64,000 bases of DNA from Thioclava marina (lineage in GTDB: Bacteria; Pseudomonadota; Alphaproteobacteria; Rhodobacterales; Rhodobacteraceae). The translations under genes and the position numbers were made by a program. The notes beneath the pieces were generated by a model. The model did no database searches and had not been told where the DNA came from. It was given only the letters and a program-made list of their open reading frames with translations. This document shows positions 45,585-54,623 of this stretch, piece after piece. Every line of letters starts with the position of its first letter. Position 1 is the first letter of the stretch. Location: positions 186,001-250,000 of the forward strand of contig NZ_MPZS01000003.1 of NCBI RefSeq assembly GCF_002020135.1, in the 5' to 3' direction.

Positions 45585-46052
45585 TTATTCGATGAAGTCG
45601 GCCCGTTTCGCGCCGCTGATACGCTCCAGATCGAAAGGCGTGATCGAAAAGACATGGCGCGGCGTGCCCGCCGCGGCCCAGACCGTGTCGAAATCGAAAA
45701 GCCGTGGATCGAGAAAGGCGGTGATCGGGCTGATATGACCGACCGGGGCGACGCCGCCGATGGCAAAGCCCGTCTCCGCGCGGATCAGGCCGGCATCGGC
45801 CTTGCCGAGCGGTTGGCCCGCGACGGCGCTTGCCTTCTCGGCGCTGACCCGGTTCGCGCCCGCGGTGATGAACAAAACGACATGCCCGCTCTCTTCACCG
45901 CGGAAGATGATCGACTTGGCGATCTGATCGACCTCGCAGCCCACCGCGTCGGCGGCCATCTGGGCGGTGCGCGCCTCTCCCGGTTCGGAAATCTCGAATT
46001 CAGCTCCCGCCGCCTCGAGCGCCGCGCGGACCCGTTTGAGTGATTTGCTCAT
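45585..46052 (-). CDS. YbaK/ProX-like aminoacyl-tRNA deacylase
   Basis: A 155-residue trans-editing enzyme that hydrolyses mischarged tRNA (Cys- or Ala-tRNA-Pro type). The fold marks are ARTAQMAADAVGCEVDQIAKSIIF, VLFITAGANRVSAEKA and GGVAPVGHISPITAFLD; the conserved Lys (AKSI) and GGVxPxGH are present. ATG 46050-46052 is chosen as the in-frame start with the conserved SKSLKRVRAAL. Located between the DUF2852 gene upstream region and glnE. Confidence 0.85.
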   Translation of the reverse strand: MSKSLKRVRAALEAAGAEFEISEPGEARTAQMAADAVGCEVDQIAKSIIFRGEESGHVVLFITAGANRVSAEKASAVAGQPLGKADAGLIRAETGFAIGGVAPVGHISPITAFLDPRLFDFDTVWAAAGTPRHVFSITPFDLERISGAKRADFIE

Positions 46053-46196
46053 TCCAACTGCTCCCAATATCCCCGCCGGAGGCATCCGGCATCTCTCTTT
46101 CGCACCCCGGCCGGGACATCTAGGACGAGATGCCGCCCCGATCCAATCCCCCCGATCCCCATTGACCCGCGCGCGGGGCACGGTAAGCATGACGCC

Positions 46197-48971
46197 ATGC
46201 CTTTCGCCACCCGTCTCACCCGTGCCCCGCTCCCGTTCGAGCCCGAACGTGCCGCGGAAGCGCGCGCGCTCTTTGGCGATCTGGCGCCCGAGCTGTGTGA
46301 GCTTCTGGCCGGAACGGCCGGGTGCAGCCCTTATCTCAAGGGCTTGATGGAGAAGGAGGCAGACTGGTTGCGCCCCGCGCTTGCGGGCAACCCCGAGGCC
46401 GCGCTGGCCGAGGAATTTGCGCGCCTCGGTCCGGTCGCGCTGCCTGATCTGCCAAACGAGCTGCGCCGCGCCAAGCGCCGGGTGGCGTTGCTTGCGGGGC
46501 TGGCCGATCTCGGTGGGGTCTGGTGTCTCGAAGAGGTGACCGGAGCGTTGACGCGGCTGGCCGATCTCGCGGTCGATCTCGCCCTGAAACGGCTCGTCGG
46601 CGAAGAGATCCGGCGCGGCAAGATCCCCGGCGCGACCGAAGAGGACGCCGAGACCGCCGCCGGGATGGTCGCGCTCGCCATGGGCAAGATGGGGGCGGGG
46701 GAACTGAACTACTCATCGGATATCGACCTGATATGCCTCTTCGATGAGACCCGCTACGACTCGATCGACCAGATGGAGGCGCGCGCGGCGCTGATCCGGG
46801 CGACGCGGAAGATGGCGGGAATGCTCAATGACCGCACCGCCGAAGGGTATGTCTTCCGCACCGATCTGCGCCTGCGCCCGGATGCGAGCGTGACGCCGGT
46901 CTGCATCTCGATGGGGGCGGCCGAACTCTATTACGAATCCGAGGGGCGGACATGGGAGCGCGCGGCCTATATCAAGGCGCGCCCCTGCGCGGGCGATATC
47001 GCGGCCGGAGAACGGTTTCTCGGAACGCTGCGCCCCTTCGTCTGGCGCAAGCATCTCGATTTCGCGGCGATCCAGGACGCGCATGACATGCGGCTGCGCA
47101 TCCGCGAGCATAAGGGGCTGCACGGGCCGATCGAAGTGCCGGGCCACAACATCAAGCTCGGCCAGGGCGGCATCCGCGAGATCGAGTTCTTCACCCAGAC
47201 CCGCCAGCTGATCGCGGGCGGGCGTGACGAATCCTTGCGCGATCGCACCACCGTCGGCGGGATGCGCGCGCTTGCCGCGAAGGGCTGGGTGCCGGGTGAT
47301 GTGGCCGAAGAGTTGATTGCCCATTACCGCGAGCATCGTGAGATCGAGCACCGCATCCAGATGGTCAACGATGCTCAGACCCAGCTCCTGCCCACGAACG
47401 AGGACGCGCTTGCGCGGATCGCGGCGATGATGGGCGAGGGGAATGTCGCGCGCTGGTCCGAGCGGCTGCGCGCGCGGCTTGAGCGGGTAGAAGCCCTGAC
47501 CAATGATTTCTTCGCGCCCGATGAGGCGAGCGAGCGGCCAGAACTGTCCGAGAGTGCGCGCCAGATCGTCGAAGGCTGGAGCAGCTATCCCGCGCTGCGC
47601 TCCGAACGCGCGCGCACGATCTTCAAGCGGCTTGAACCGGAATTGCTGGGCCGGATGGCGCGGGCGGCCAATATGGATGAGGCGTTGACCCAGTTCGACG
47701 GCTTCCTCAAAGGGCTGCCTGCCGGGGTTCAACTTTTCTCGCTCTTCGAGGCTAGCCCGCAGCTGATTGATCTGATTGTCGACATCTGCGCAACAGCGCC
47801 GGGGCTTGCGAGCTATCTCTCGCGCAATGCGGGCGTTCTTGATGCGGTTCTGGGCGGCAGCTTCTTTTCGCCCTGGCCCGGGCGCGATGCGCTGACGGTC
47901 GATCTCGAGCGGCTTCTGACGCAGGCAGGCGATTACGAGGCGGCGCTGATCGCGGCACGTCGCTGGGCGAAGGAATGGAAGTTCCGCGTTGGCGTTCATC
48001 ACCTGCGCGGACTGGTCGATGCGTCCGAGGCGGCGGGCCAATATGCCGATGTGGCGGGTGCGGTACTTGCAGCGCTCTGGCCCGCGGTCCAGGAGGAATT
48101 CGCGCGCCGTTTCGGGCCATGCCCGGGCAAGGGGGCGGTGGTTCTGGGGATGGGCAGCCTCGGGGCGGAGCGGCTTCATGCGCGCTCGGATCTGGATCTC
48201 ATCGTTATCTACGATCCCGCCGGACAGGACTATTCCGAAGGCAAGAAGTCCCTTGCGACAAGGGCTTACTACGCAAAGCTCACCCAGGCGCTGATCACGG
48301 CGCTCTCGGCGCAAATGCCCGAGGGGATGCTTTATGAGGTCGATATGCGACTGCGCCCGTCCGGGCGCCAAGGGCCGGTCGCGACGGCGCTTTCGAGTTT
48401 TGCCGATTACCAGATGAACGAGGCCTGGACCTGGGAGCATCTCGCGTTGACCCGGGCGCGGCCGGTGGCGGGATGCGCGGATCTGGCCGCCGAGGTCGAG
48501 GCGATCCGGCTCGAGGTGCTTGCGGCCAAGGGCAAGGCGGAAAAGGTATTGCCCGATCTCGCCGAAATGCGCGCCCGGATTTTCGCGGCCAAGCCCGTGA
48601 AAGGGCGCTGGGAAGCCAAGATCGGAGCGGGGCGGTTGCAGGATATCGAACTTCTTGCGCAATGGTTCGCGCTCCACGAGGGAGCGCCGGCGCGCCGGGT
48701 CGAGGCGCAGCTCAGGATCGGACCGCGTGCGGGATTGGTCGACAAGCCGACGGGGGAGGCGCTCGCCTCGGCCTATCGCTTCTTGTGGAGACTGCGCGCG
48801 GGCGAGAAACTGCTGAGCGACGACGCGCGCGATCTTGAGGCGTTGGGCGAGGGGGCAACCGCCTTCATGCTGCGCGAGACGGGCATGGAGACGCTCGAAG
48901 CGCTTAGCGCGCGGCTCGAGACGGCGACAGCCGAGGTCGCGGCCATCGTCGATCGGATTTTGGGGGGCTGA
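46197..48971 (+). CDS. glnE: Glutamine synthetase adenylyltransferase/deadenylyltransferase
   Basis: A 924-residue bifunctional enzyme that adds and removes AMP on glutamine synthetase in response to PII and glutamine. Both nucleotidyltransferase domains are seen: the N-terminal deadenylylase with GKMGAGELNYSSDIDLI and the C-terminal adenylylase with GMGSLGAERLHARSDLDLI. Each holds the G[S]…DxD metal motif. The intervening and C-terminal helical parts complete the family length. It abuts the next gene with no spacer. Confidence 0.96.
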   Translation: MPFATRLTRAPLPFEPERAAEARALFGDLAPELCELLAGTAGCSPYLKGLMEKEADWLRPALAGNPEAALAEEFARLGPVALPDLPNELRRAKRRVALLAGLADLGGVWCLEEVTGALTRLADLAVDLALKRLVGEEIRRGKIPGATEEDAETAAGMVALAMGKMGAGELNYSSDIDLICLFDETRYDSIDQMEARAALIRATRKMAGMLNDRTAEGYVFRTDLRLRPDASVTPVCISMGAAELYYESEGRTWERAAYIKARPCAGDIAAGERFLGTLRPFVWRKHLDFAAIQDAHDMRLRIREHKGLHGPIEVPGHNIKLGQGGIREIEFFTQTRQLIAGGRDESLRDRTTVGGMRALAAKGWVPGDVAEELIAHYREHREIEHRIQMVNDAQTQLLPTNEDALARIAAMMGEGNVARWSERLRARLERVEALTNDFFAPDEASERPELSESARQIVEGWSSYPALRSERARTIFKRLEPELLGRMARAANMDEALTQFDGFLKGLPAGVQLFSLFEASPQLIDLIVDICATAPGLASYLSRNAGVLDAVLGGSFFSPWPGRDALTVDLERLLTQAGDYEAALIAARRWAKEWKFRVGVHHLRGLVDASEAAGQYADVAGAVLAALWPAVQEEFARRFGPCPGKGAVVLGMGSLGAERLHARSDLDLIVIYDPAGQDYSEGKKSLATRAYYAKLTQALITALSAQMPEGMLYEVDMRLRPSGRQGPVATALSSFADYQMNEAWTWEHLALTRARPVAGCADLAAEVEAIRLEVLAAKGKAEKVLPDLAEMRARIFAAKPVKGRWEAKIGAGRLQDIELLAQWFALHEGAPARRVEAQLRIGPRAGLVDKPTGEALASAYRFLWRLRAGEKLLSDDARDLEALGEGATAFMLRETGMETLEALSARLETATAEVAAIVDRILGG

Positions 48972-49253
48972 ATGGGGCGCAAACTGATGGATATGAACGA
49001 GGCGGATCCGAAAGGGCTGATCCGCGAGAGCTACAAGATCGACGGGATCGGCGAGGCCGAATGCCGGTCGATCTTCATGGATTGGGCGCTGAGCCTTGCT
49101 CCGGGTCTGGATGCGAAAGAGGCGATCCGGACGGTTTTGGTGGGGTATCAAGGGCCGCCCGAGCACCCGATGAGCCGGGTCCTCAGCGAAGGGCTGACCC
49201 GCGAGAGCGGAGCGCCCATGCGGCGCGGCGGCGCGCGCGGACGGCGCTTCTAG
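48972..49253 (+). CDS. Small conserved protein coupled to glnE
   Basis: A 93-residue protein I do not recognise. The first two thirds look helical (ADPKGLIRESYKIDGIGEAECRS, then IFMDWALSLAPGLDAKEAIR), and the end is an Arg/Gly-rich tail (MRRGGARGRRF). Its ATG follows the glnE TGA directly, so the two are translated together. A role in nitrogen control is only suggested by this neighbour. Confidence 0.72.
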   Translation: MGRKLMDMNEADPKGLIRESYKIDGIGEAECRSIFMDWALSLAPGLDAKEAIRTVLVGYQGPPEHPMSRVLSEGLTRESGAPMRRGGARGRRF

Positions 49254-49259
49254 GGTCGC

Positions 49260-49901
49260 TCAGCGTGGCAGAGCGGCCGCCTCGCGCGCGAGCGCTTCGA
49301 TCCCCGCCCAATCGCCCGCCTGCACCATCGCATCGGGCGCGACCCAGGATCCGCCTGCACAAAGAACGTTCGGCAAGCTCAGGTAATCATTGGCATTCTT
49401 TATGCTGACCCCACCCGTGGGGCAAAAGCTTACCTGCGGGATCGGCGCGCCGATGGCCTTCAGTGCGGGCGCGCCGCCCGAGGCTTCGGCAGGGAAGAAT
49501 TTCAGCACGTCGTAGCCGATCTCGTAAAGCTTCATCACCTCGGAGGCGGTGGCAGCGCCGGGCAAAAGGGCCAGCCCCTCATCCTGGCAGGCTTTCACAA
49601 GACGATCCGTCGCCCCGGGTGAGACCCCGAATTTCGCACCCGCCGCTTTCGCGGCTTTCACATCCGCAGGCGTGAGCAACGTTCCGGCCCCGACAACGCC
49701 CCCCTCGACATCCGCCATCGCGCGGATCGCATCGAGCGCGCAGGGCGTGCGAAGGGTTACTTCCAGCGCGGGCAGGCCACCCGCGATGAGAGCTTTCGCA
49801 AGCGGGACCGCATGGGCCACGTCCTTGACCACGATCACCGGCACGATCGGGGCGAGTTCGCAGACCTTGCGGGCGGCGGCGGATTGTTCGGAAGGGGTCA
49901 T
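49260..49901 (-). CDS. eda: KDPG aldolase (Entner-Doudoroff)
   Basis: A 213-residue class I aldolase splitting 2-keto-3-deoxy-6-phosphogluconate to pyruvate and glyceraldehyde-3-phosphate. Markers are IVPVIVVKDVAHAVPLA, LEVTLRTPCALDAI, GAGTLLTP, the Schiff-base Lys region LKFFPAEASGG and FCPTGGVSIKNA. It lies downstream of edd on the same strand with a 129-base gap, within the same regulon. Confidence 0.95.
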   Translation of the reverse strand: MTPSEQSAAARKVCELAPIVPVIVVKDVAHAVPLAKALIAGGLPALEVTLRTPCALDAIRAMADVEGGVVGAGTLLTPADVKAAKAAGAKFGVSPGATDRLVKACQDEGLALLPGAATASEVMKLYEIGYDVLKFFPAEASGGAPALKAIGAPIPQVSFCPTGGVSIKNANDYLSLPNVLCAGGSWVAPDAMVQAGDWAGIEALAREAAALPR

Positions 49902-50030
49902 GGGATCACTCCAGTCTTGGACGTCCGCGCGGGCGGAAAGGGCAGAATACCTCCGGCATGGATATCTGAGGCAATTGGACAGAGCGTTCTGAGTTCCAAC
50001 AGCCCGAGAAGTTCCTCCGGAGGCAAGAAA

Positions 50031-51836
50031 TCAAAGCACCACCGAGGCCCCGGAGGTCGCGGGGCCGACATGGGCACGGAAGGCAGCAAAGAGCTCGCGA
50101 CCGATGCCGAACTGGTTGGCGCTCAGATCGGGCTGGACGGGGCTGCGGGCGTCGAACCCTTCAGTGAGGCAAGTCAGCTCGCCCGTCACCGCGTCGAGCC
50201 GCACGATATCGCCGTCCTGCAGCTTGGCGAGCGGGCCGCCATCAGCCGCCTCGGGCGAGACATGGATCGCGGCGGGCACCTTGCCCGACGCGCCAGACAT
50301 CCGGCCATCGGTCACCAGCGCCACTTTCAGCCCGCGATCTTGCAGCACCGAGAGAGTGGGGGTGAGCGAGTGGAGCTCCGGCATCCCGTTCGCCTTGGGG
50401 CCCTGGAAGCGGACGACGACGATCGTGTCTTGCTTGAACTCGTCGCGCTTGAAGGCTTCCTTGACGTCCGCCTGATCGTGGAAGACCCGCACCGGGGCCT
50501 CGATCTGGCGGCGCTCTTCGGCGACGGCGGAGACCTTGATCACGCCGCGCCCGAGATTGCCATTGAGTTGCTTCAAGCCGCCGGTCTTCTGGAACGGATC
50601 GGCGGGTTTGCGCAGGATCTTGTCGTTGAGGCTGTCTTCCGGCCCCTCGACCCAGACGAGACCGTCTTCGGTCAGCTTGGCGTCCTGCGTGTAGCGCGTC
50701 AGCCCATCGCCCGCGACCGTCTTGGCGTCCTCATGCAGCAGCCCCGATTTCAGCAGGTGGCGGATCATGAATTGCAGCCCGCCGGCGGCATGGAAGTGGT
50801 TCACATCGGCCAAACCGTTCGGATAGACCTTCGCCAGAAGGGGCACCACCGAGGACACATCGTCGAAATCCTCGAGGTCGAGAATGATCCCTGCCGCGCG
50901 CGCCATCGCGGGCAGGTGCAGGATATGGTTGGTCGAGCCGCCCGTGGCCATCAGCCCCACGAGCCCGTTCACGAAGGCCTTCTCGTCGAGGATTTCCGAG
51001 GCCGGGCGGTAATCGTTGCCAAGCGCTGTAATCTCGGCCGCGCGTTTGGCGCCAGCAACCGTCAGCGCCTCGCGCAGTGGGGTGTTCGGGTTCACGAAGG
51101 AGCTGCCGGGCAGATGCAGCCCCATGAACTCCATCAGCATCTGGTTGGTGTTCGCGGTGCCGTAGAACGTGCAGGTGCCGGGGCCGTGATAAGAGGCCAT
51201 CTCGGCTTTCATCAGCTCGTCGCGGCCGATTTCGCCCGCGGCGAATTGCTGGCGCACGCGGGCCTTTTCGTCATTGGGCAGGCCCGAGGTCATCGGCCCG
51301 GCGGGAATGAAGATCGCGGGGATGTGGCCGAAGGTGGCCGCCGCCATGATCAGGCCCGGCACGATCTTGTCGCAAACCCCCATATAAAGCGCCGCATCGA
51401 AAGTGTTGTGGCTGAGCGCCACACCCGTCGCGAGTGCGATCACATCGCGCGAAAAAAGCGACAACTCCATCCCCGGCTGGCCCTGCGTGACCCCATCGCA
51501 CATGGCAGGCACTCCGCCGGCGACCTGCGCGGTGGCGCCAACCTCACGAAGCGCCGCCTTGATCAGCTGCGGATAGGTTTCGTAGGGCTGATGGGCCGAG
51601 AGCATGTCGTTATAGGCGGTGACGATCCCGATATTCGGTGAGCGCCCTTCGGCGAGCGCGTCCTTGTCGTCGCCCATCGCGGCATAGGCATGGGCCTGAT
51701 TGCCGCAGGTCAGGTGGGCGCGGGCGGGTCCGGCCTCTGCCGCTTCGCGCATCCGGGCGAGATACGCGCCGCGCGGGCCTTCCGAGCGGGCACGGATACG
51801 ATCGGTTACACGGGCGATTGTGGCGTCGAGGGTCAT
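50031..51836 (-). CDS. edd: 6-Phosphogluconate dehydratase (Entner-Doudoroff)
   Basis: A 601-residue [4Fe-4S] dehydratase making KDPG from 6-phosphogluconate. Conserved parts are [37 protein letters not shown] with a cluster Cys, [11 protein letters not shown], and [16 protein letters not shown] with another Cys. It is transcribed with eda. A perfect palindromic operator GTTAGCGCTAAC lies 86 bases upstream. Confidence 0.96.
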   Translation of the reverse strand: MTLDATIARVTDRIRARSEGPRGAYLARMREAAEAGPARAHLTCGNQAHAYAAMGDDKDALAEGRSPNIGIVTAYNDMLSAHQPYETYPQLIKAALREVGATAQVAGGVPAMCDGVTQGQPGMELSLFSRDVIALATGVALSHNTFDAALYMGVCDKIVPGLIMAAATFGHIPAIFIPAGPMTSGLPNDEKARVRQQFAAGEIGRDELMKAEMASYHGPGTCTFYGTANTNQMLMEFMGLHLPGSSFVNPNTPLREALTVAGAKRAAEITALGNDYRPASEILDEKAFVNGLVGLMATGGSTNHILHLPAMARAAGIILDLEDFDDVSSVVPLLAKVYPNGLADVNHFHAAGGLQFMIRHLLKSGLLHEDAKTVAGDGLTRYTQDAKLTEDGLVWVEGPEDSLNDKILRKPADPFQKTGGLKQLNGNLGRGVIKVSAVAEERRQIEAPVRVFHDQADVKEAFKRDEFKQDTIVVVRFQGPKANGMPELHSLTPTLSVLQDRGLKVALVTDGRMSGASGKVPAAIHVSPEAADGGPLAKLQDGDIVRLDAVTGELTCLTEGFDARSPVQPDLSANQFGIGRELFAAFRAHVGPATSGASVVL

Positions 51837-51920
51837 CGGCTTGGGCCTTTCCTTGCTCTGCGGCCGCCTGTGGGAGGCGTGGCGGACAGCGTGGATCGAA
51901 GGGATGCGCGTCCTCTAGCA

Positions 51921-51934
51921 TGTTAGCGCTAACG
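51921..51934. promoter_or_regulatory. LacI-type operator upstream of edd
   Basis: TGTTAGCGCTAACG: a perfect 12-base palindrome GTTAGCGCTAAC (51922-51933), with the central CG typical of LacI-family operators. The identical 12 bases precede zwf. No LacI-family gene is inside the window. Confidence 0.78.
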
Positions 51935-52048
51935 TCGCAACCCGGAAAGCTACCTGTTTATGTGGGGCGGGGCAGGGCGCTGGCAAGGATCGGGGCTTTC
52001 GCGCTCAGGCGCTTGGCGCTAGGAAGGCCCAAGATCAAGGAGTGCCCT

Positions 52049-53242
52049 ATGAGCCAGCCCCGTCCCGTTGTCCGCCTGCGTCCCAAAGCCGAAGCCCGCG
52101 CGATTCGCCACGGCTTCCCTTGGGTCTATGCCGATGAGCTTGTCGTCGACCGGCGCACCAAGACGATCGCGCCCGGAACGATCGCCACGCTCGAGGACGC
52201 CGATCGTCGCCCGCTGGCCACGGTCACGGTGAACCCGAACTCGAAAATCATCGCGCGGGTGATGAGCCGCGATGCGGAGGCACAGATCGACCGCGCCTGG
52301 ATCGCGGCGAAACTGAGCCGGGCGCAGGAGATGCGCGCGCGGTTGTTCGCGACGCCTTTCTACCGGCTGATCCATGCCGAGGCGGATGGGCTGCCCGGCG
52401 TCATCATCGACCGCTTCGGGGACGCGGCGGTGATTCAGCCCAACGCCGCCTGGTCCGAGGTGATGATCGCGGATCTGGAGGCTGCGCTGGCCGAGGTCAC
52501 GGGCGTCACGACGATCATCAAGAATGGCTCGGGCCGGGCGCGCAACCTTGAAGGCCTTACCGAGGAGACGCTCGTGCTGCGTGGTGGTGTCGATGCCCCG
52601 GTCGAGGTGCCGATGAACGGCGCGATCTACATGGCGGACCTGCTGGGCGGGCAGAAAACGGGGCTCTTCTACGACCAGCGTCCGAACCACGCCTTTGCCG
52701 CTCGACTGGCGCAGGGCGTGCGGGTGCTCGACGTCTTTTCCCACGTTGGCGGTTTTGCTCTGGCGGCGCTGGCAGGGGGCGCGCACTCGGCGATCTCGGT
52801 CGATGCATCGGCGCCGGCGCTCGACCTCGCGACCAAGGGTGCGCAGGCGATGGGGGCGGGCGATCGCTTCTCGACCCGTCAGGGCGATGCCTTCGATCAG
52901 CTCGACGCGTTGGGCCAGGAAGGCGCGCGCTTCGATCTCGTGATCTGCGATCCTCCTGCCTTCGCGCCTGCCAAGCCCGCGCTGCAAGCCGGACTGCGCG
53001 CCTATGAGCGCATCGCGCGGATGGCCGCGCCCCTCGTGGAAAGCGGTGGCTATCTCGTGCTGTGCTCATGTTCGCACGCCGCCGATCTGGCGCAGTTCCG
53101 CGCCGCCTGTACGCGCGGCATCGGCAAGGCGGGCCGTAGCGCGCAGCTGATCCATACCGGTTATGCCGGACCCGATCATCCGATGCTGCCTCAACTGGCC
53201 GAGTCGGGCTATCTCAAGTCGCTTTTCTTCCGGCTCGACTGA
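52049..53242 (+). CDS. PUA-domain class I SAM-dependent rRNA methyltransferase (RlmI-like)
   Basis: A 397-residue protein: N-terminal PUA RNA-binding domain (RLRPKAEARAIRHGFPWVYADEL), a linking EEHD-like region, and a Rossmann methyltransferase domain with VLDVFSHVGGFALAAL as motif I, and FDLVICDPPAFAP as motif IV. The relatives methylate cytosine-5 in 23S rRNA; the exact base is unknown. AAGGAG precedes the ATG at 52049. Its TGA overlaps the next start. Confidence 0.9.
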   Translation: MSQPRPVVRLRPKAEARAIRHGFPWVYADELVVDRRTKTIAPGTIATLEDADRRPLATVTVNPNSKIIARVMSRDAEAQIDRAWIAAKLSRAQEMRARLFATPFYRLIHAEADGLPGVIIDRFGDAAVIQPNAAWSEVMIADLEAALAEVTGVTTIIKNGSGRARNLEGLTEETLVLRGGVDAPVEVPMNGAIYMADLLGGQKTGLFYDQRPNHAFAARLAQGVRVLDVFSHVGGFALAALAGGAHSAISVDASAPALDLATKGAQAMGAGDRFSTRQGDAFDQLDALGQEGARFDLVICDPPAFAPAKPALQAGLRAYERIARMAAPLVESGGYLVLCSCSHAADLAQFRAACTRGIGKAGRSAQLIHTGYAGPDHPMLPQLAESGYLKSLFFRLD

Positions 53243-53787
53243 TGCAGAAGATCCTGCTCGACGCCTGCGTTCTCTATCCGACGGTTCTGCGGGAAATTCT
53301 GATCGGGGCGGCGAAGGCGGGGCTCTACCACCCGCTCTGGTCGGCCCGCATTCTGGAGGAATGGGCCCGGGCCGCCGCGCGCCGAGCGCCCGCCGACGAG
53401 GCCATTGCGCGCGGTGAAATCGCACTGCTTCGGGCATCCTTTCCCAAAGCGGAGATCGCACCGCAACCGGGGATCGAGCAGCGCCTTGTCCTGCCCGACG
53501 ACAACGACATCCATGTGCTTGCGGCGGCCATCGCGGGGAGTGCCGATGCCATCGTCACCTTCAACGCGCAGGACTTCCCGCGCGGTACCTTGGCCGGCGA
53601 AGGTCTGGACCGGCGCGATCCGGACGGCTTCTTGTGGCAACTCTTCTCCGAACATCCCGAGGAAATGCGGCAAGTGACCGAGGTCGTGCGTGCCGAAGCC
53701 GAGCGGCTGTCCGGCGAACCCCAGCCGATCCGTGCCCTGATGAAACGTGCGCGCCTTCCTCGCTTCGGCAAGGCTCTGGCGGGCTGA
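53242..53787 (+). CDS. PIN-domain protein (RSP_2648-like)
   Basis: A 181-residue putative ribonuclease. PIN motifs: LLDACVLYP with the first Asp, LEEWARAA with the Glu, DDNDIHVLAAAI and IVTFNAQDFP with the later acidic residues. All four carboxylates seem to be kept. There is no antitoxin gene next to it; instead it is translated with the rRNA methyltransferase by an overlapping TGATG. This matches a Rhodobacterales PIN family named after R. sphaeroides RSP_2648; I recall the name but did not check it. Confidence 0.8.
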   Translation: MQKILLDACVLYPTVLREILIGAAKAGLYHPLWSARILEEWARAAARRAPADEAIARGEIALLRASFPKAEIAPQPGIEQRLVLPDDNDIHVLAAAIAGSADAIVTFNAQDFPRGTLAGEGLDRRDPDGFLWQLFSEHPEEMRQVTEVVRAEAERLSGEPQPIRALMKRARLPRFGKALAG

Positions 53788-53790
53788 AGA

Positions 53791-53971
53791 GGGGGCGCTG
53801 CCCCCGTCGCCGGAGGGCGACAAATTGTGACCTGGCTGGGGGCGCTGCCCCCGTCCTCTTCGAGGACTCCCCCGAGATATTTCGATCAAGAAGAAGGCGG
53901 TTTCTTTTCTTCTTCTTGATGCAAATATCTCGGGGGTGAATTTCCGCAAGGAAAGAGGGGGCGGCGCCCCC
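53791..53971. repeat. Block of interspersed GC-hairpins and a long inverted repeat
   Basis: Two copies of GGGGGCGCTGCCCCC (53791-53805, 53838-53852), a third hairpin GGGGGC-GGC-GCCCCC (53957-53971) and, between, a long inverted repeat: 53869-53895 pairs with 53910-53936 over 27 positions with only two mismatches and a 14-base loop. The arms hold CCCCCGAGATATTT and ATCAAGAAGAA. Parts recur at 36057-36090. This is a dispersed repeat of the kind common in Rhodobacteraceae, and it would terminate transcription in either direction. Confidence 0.75.
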
Positions 53972-54016
53972 TTTCGCCCTCTTGACCGGCTGCGATGGCG
54001 GGGTCATTGAAGGGTC

Positions 54017-54517
54017 ATGATCGGTTTCATCACTTGCCAGACCCGTGGCACGGCGGATCGCCTGCTCGCTGACCTCGCTGACCGGCTCGTGCAAGCGGGG
54101 CGACCGGTGATCGGCATGGTGCGGGCGCAAGCTCCGCAGAGCTTCGAATGCGAAATGCATCTTCGGCTGCTGCCGGGGGGCGAAATCCGCGCGATCTCGC
54201 AGGACCTGGGCAAGGGCGCTTCGGGGTGCTCGCTCGACGCTGGTGCGCTCGAAGAGGTGGTCGCGCGGGTGGCCGCAGCCTTGGAACGTGCAGGGCCGGA
54301 GACTGTGGTCGTGCTCAACAAGTTTGGCAAGCAGGAGGCTGCCGGTCGGGGGTGCCGTGAACTGATTGCGCAGGCCATGGTGTCGGATCTGCCGGTGCTC
54401 CTGTCGGTCCCGCCGGAGACGAGAGCGGAATTCGACGCCTTCGCAGAGGGGCTCGCCGAAGAAATCGTGCCGGATATTCAGGCGCTTGAGGCGTTTCTCT
54501 CCCGCGAGGCCGCTTAA
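54017..54517 (+). CDS. DUF2478 family protein
   Basis: A 166-residue protein of DUF2478 (nucleoside-triphosphatase THEP1-like in outline). It shows GFITCQTRGTADRLLADLA at the N-terminus and VLNKFGKQEAAGRGCRELI in the second half. Family members often sit near molybdenum transport genes, but no such gene is near here. Function unknown. It is followed by the zwf operon with a 106-base gap. Confidence 0.82.
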   Translation: MIGFITCQTRGTADRLLADLADRLVQAGRPVIGMVRAQAPQSFECEMHLRLLPGGEIRAISQDLGKGASGCSLDAGALEEVVARVAAALERAGPETVVVLNKFGKQEAAGRGCRELIAQAMVSDLPVLLSVPPETRAEFDAFAEGLAEEIVPDIQALEAFLSREAA

Positions 54518-54588
54518 TCGCAGCTGTGACATTGTTTGAGAGGCTGGCAATGCTAGACTCGAAGGGCGAAGGTGAGTAGAAGGGGCGC

Positions 54589-54600
54589 GTTAGCGCTAAC
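54589..54600. promoter_or_regulatory. LacI-type operator upstream of zwf
   Basis: The perfect palindrome GTTAGCGCTAAC (54589-54600), extended by one C/G pair on either side, ends 23 bases before the zwf start. This position just downstream of a promoter fits repression. It is identical to the edd site. Confidence 0.8.
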
Positions 54601-54623
54601 GGATCTCAAACACGGAGCAGCCC

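Noticed and set aside
46713-49166. 817-residue open frame opposite glnE
   Set aside because: Shadow of glnE, which has both nucleotidyltransferase motifs.
53242-53787. VapBC-type toxin-antitoxin module at the PIN gene
   Set aside because: No antitoxin-like ORF upstream; the upstream gene is a 397-residue methyltransferase.
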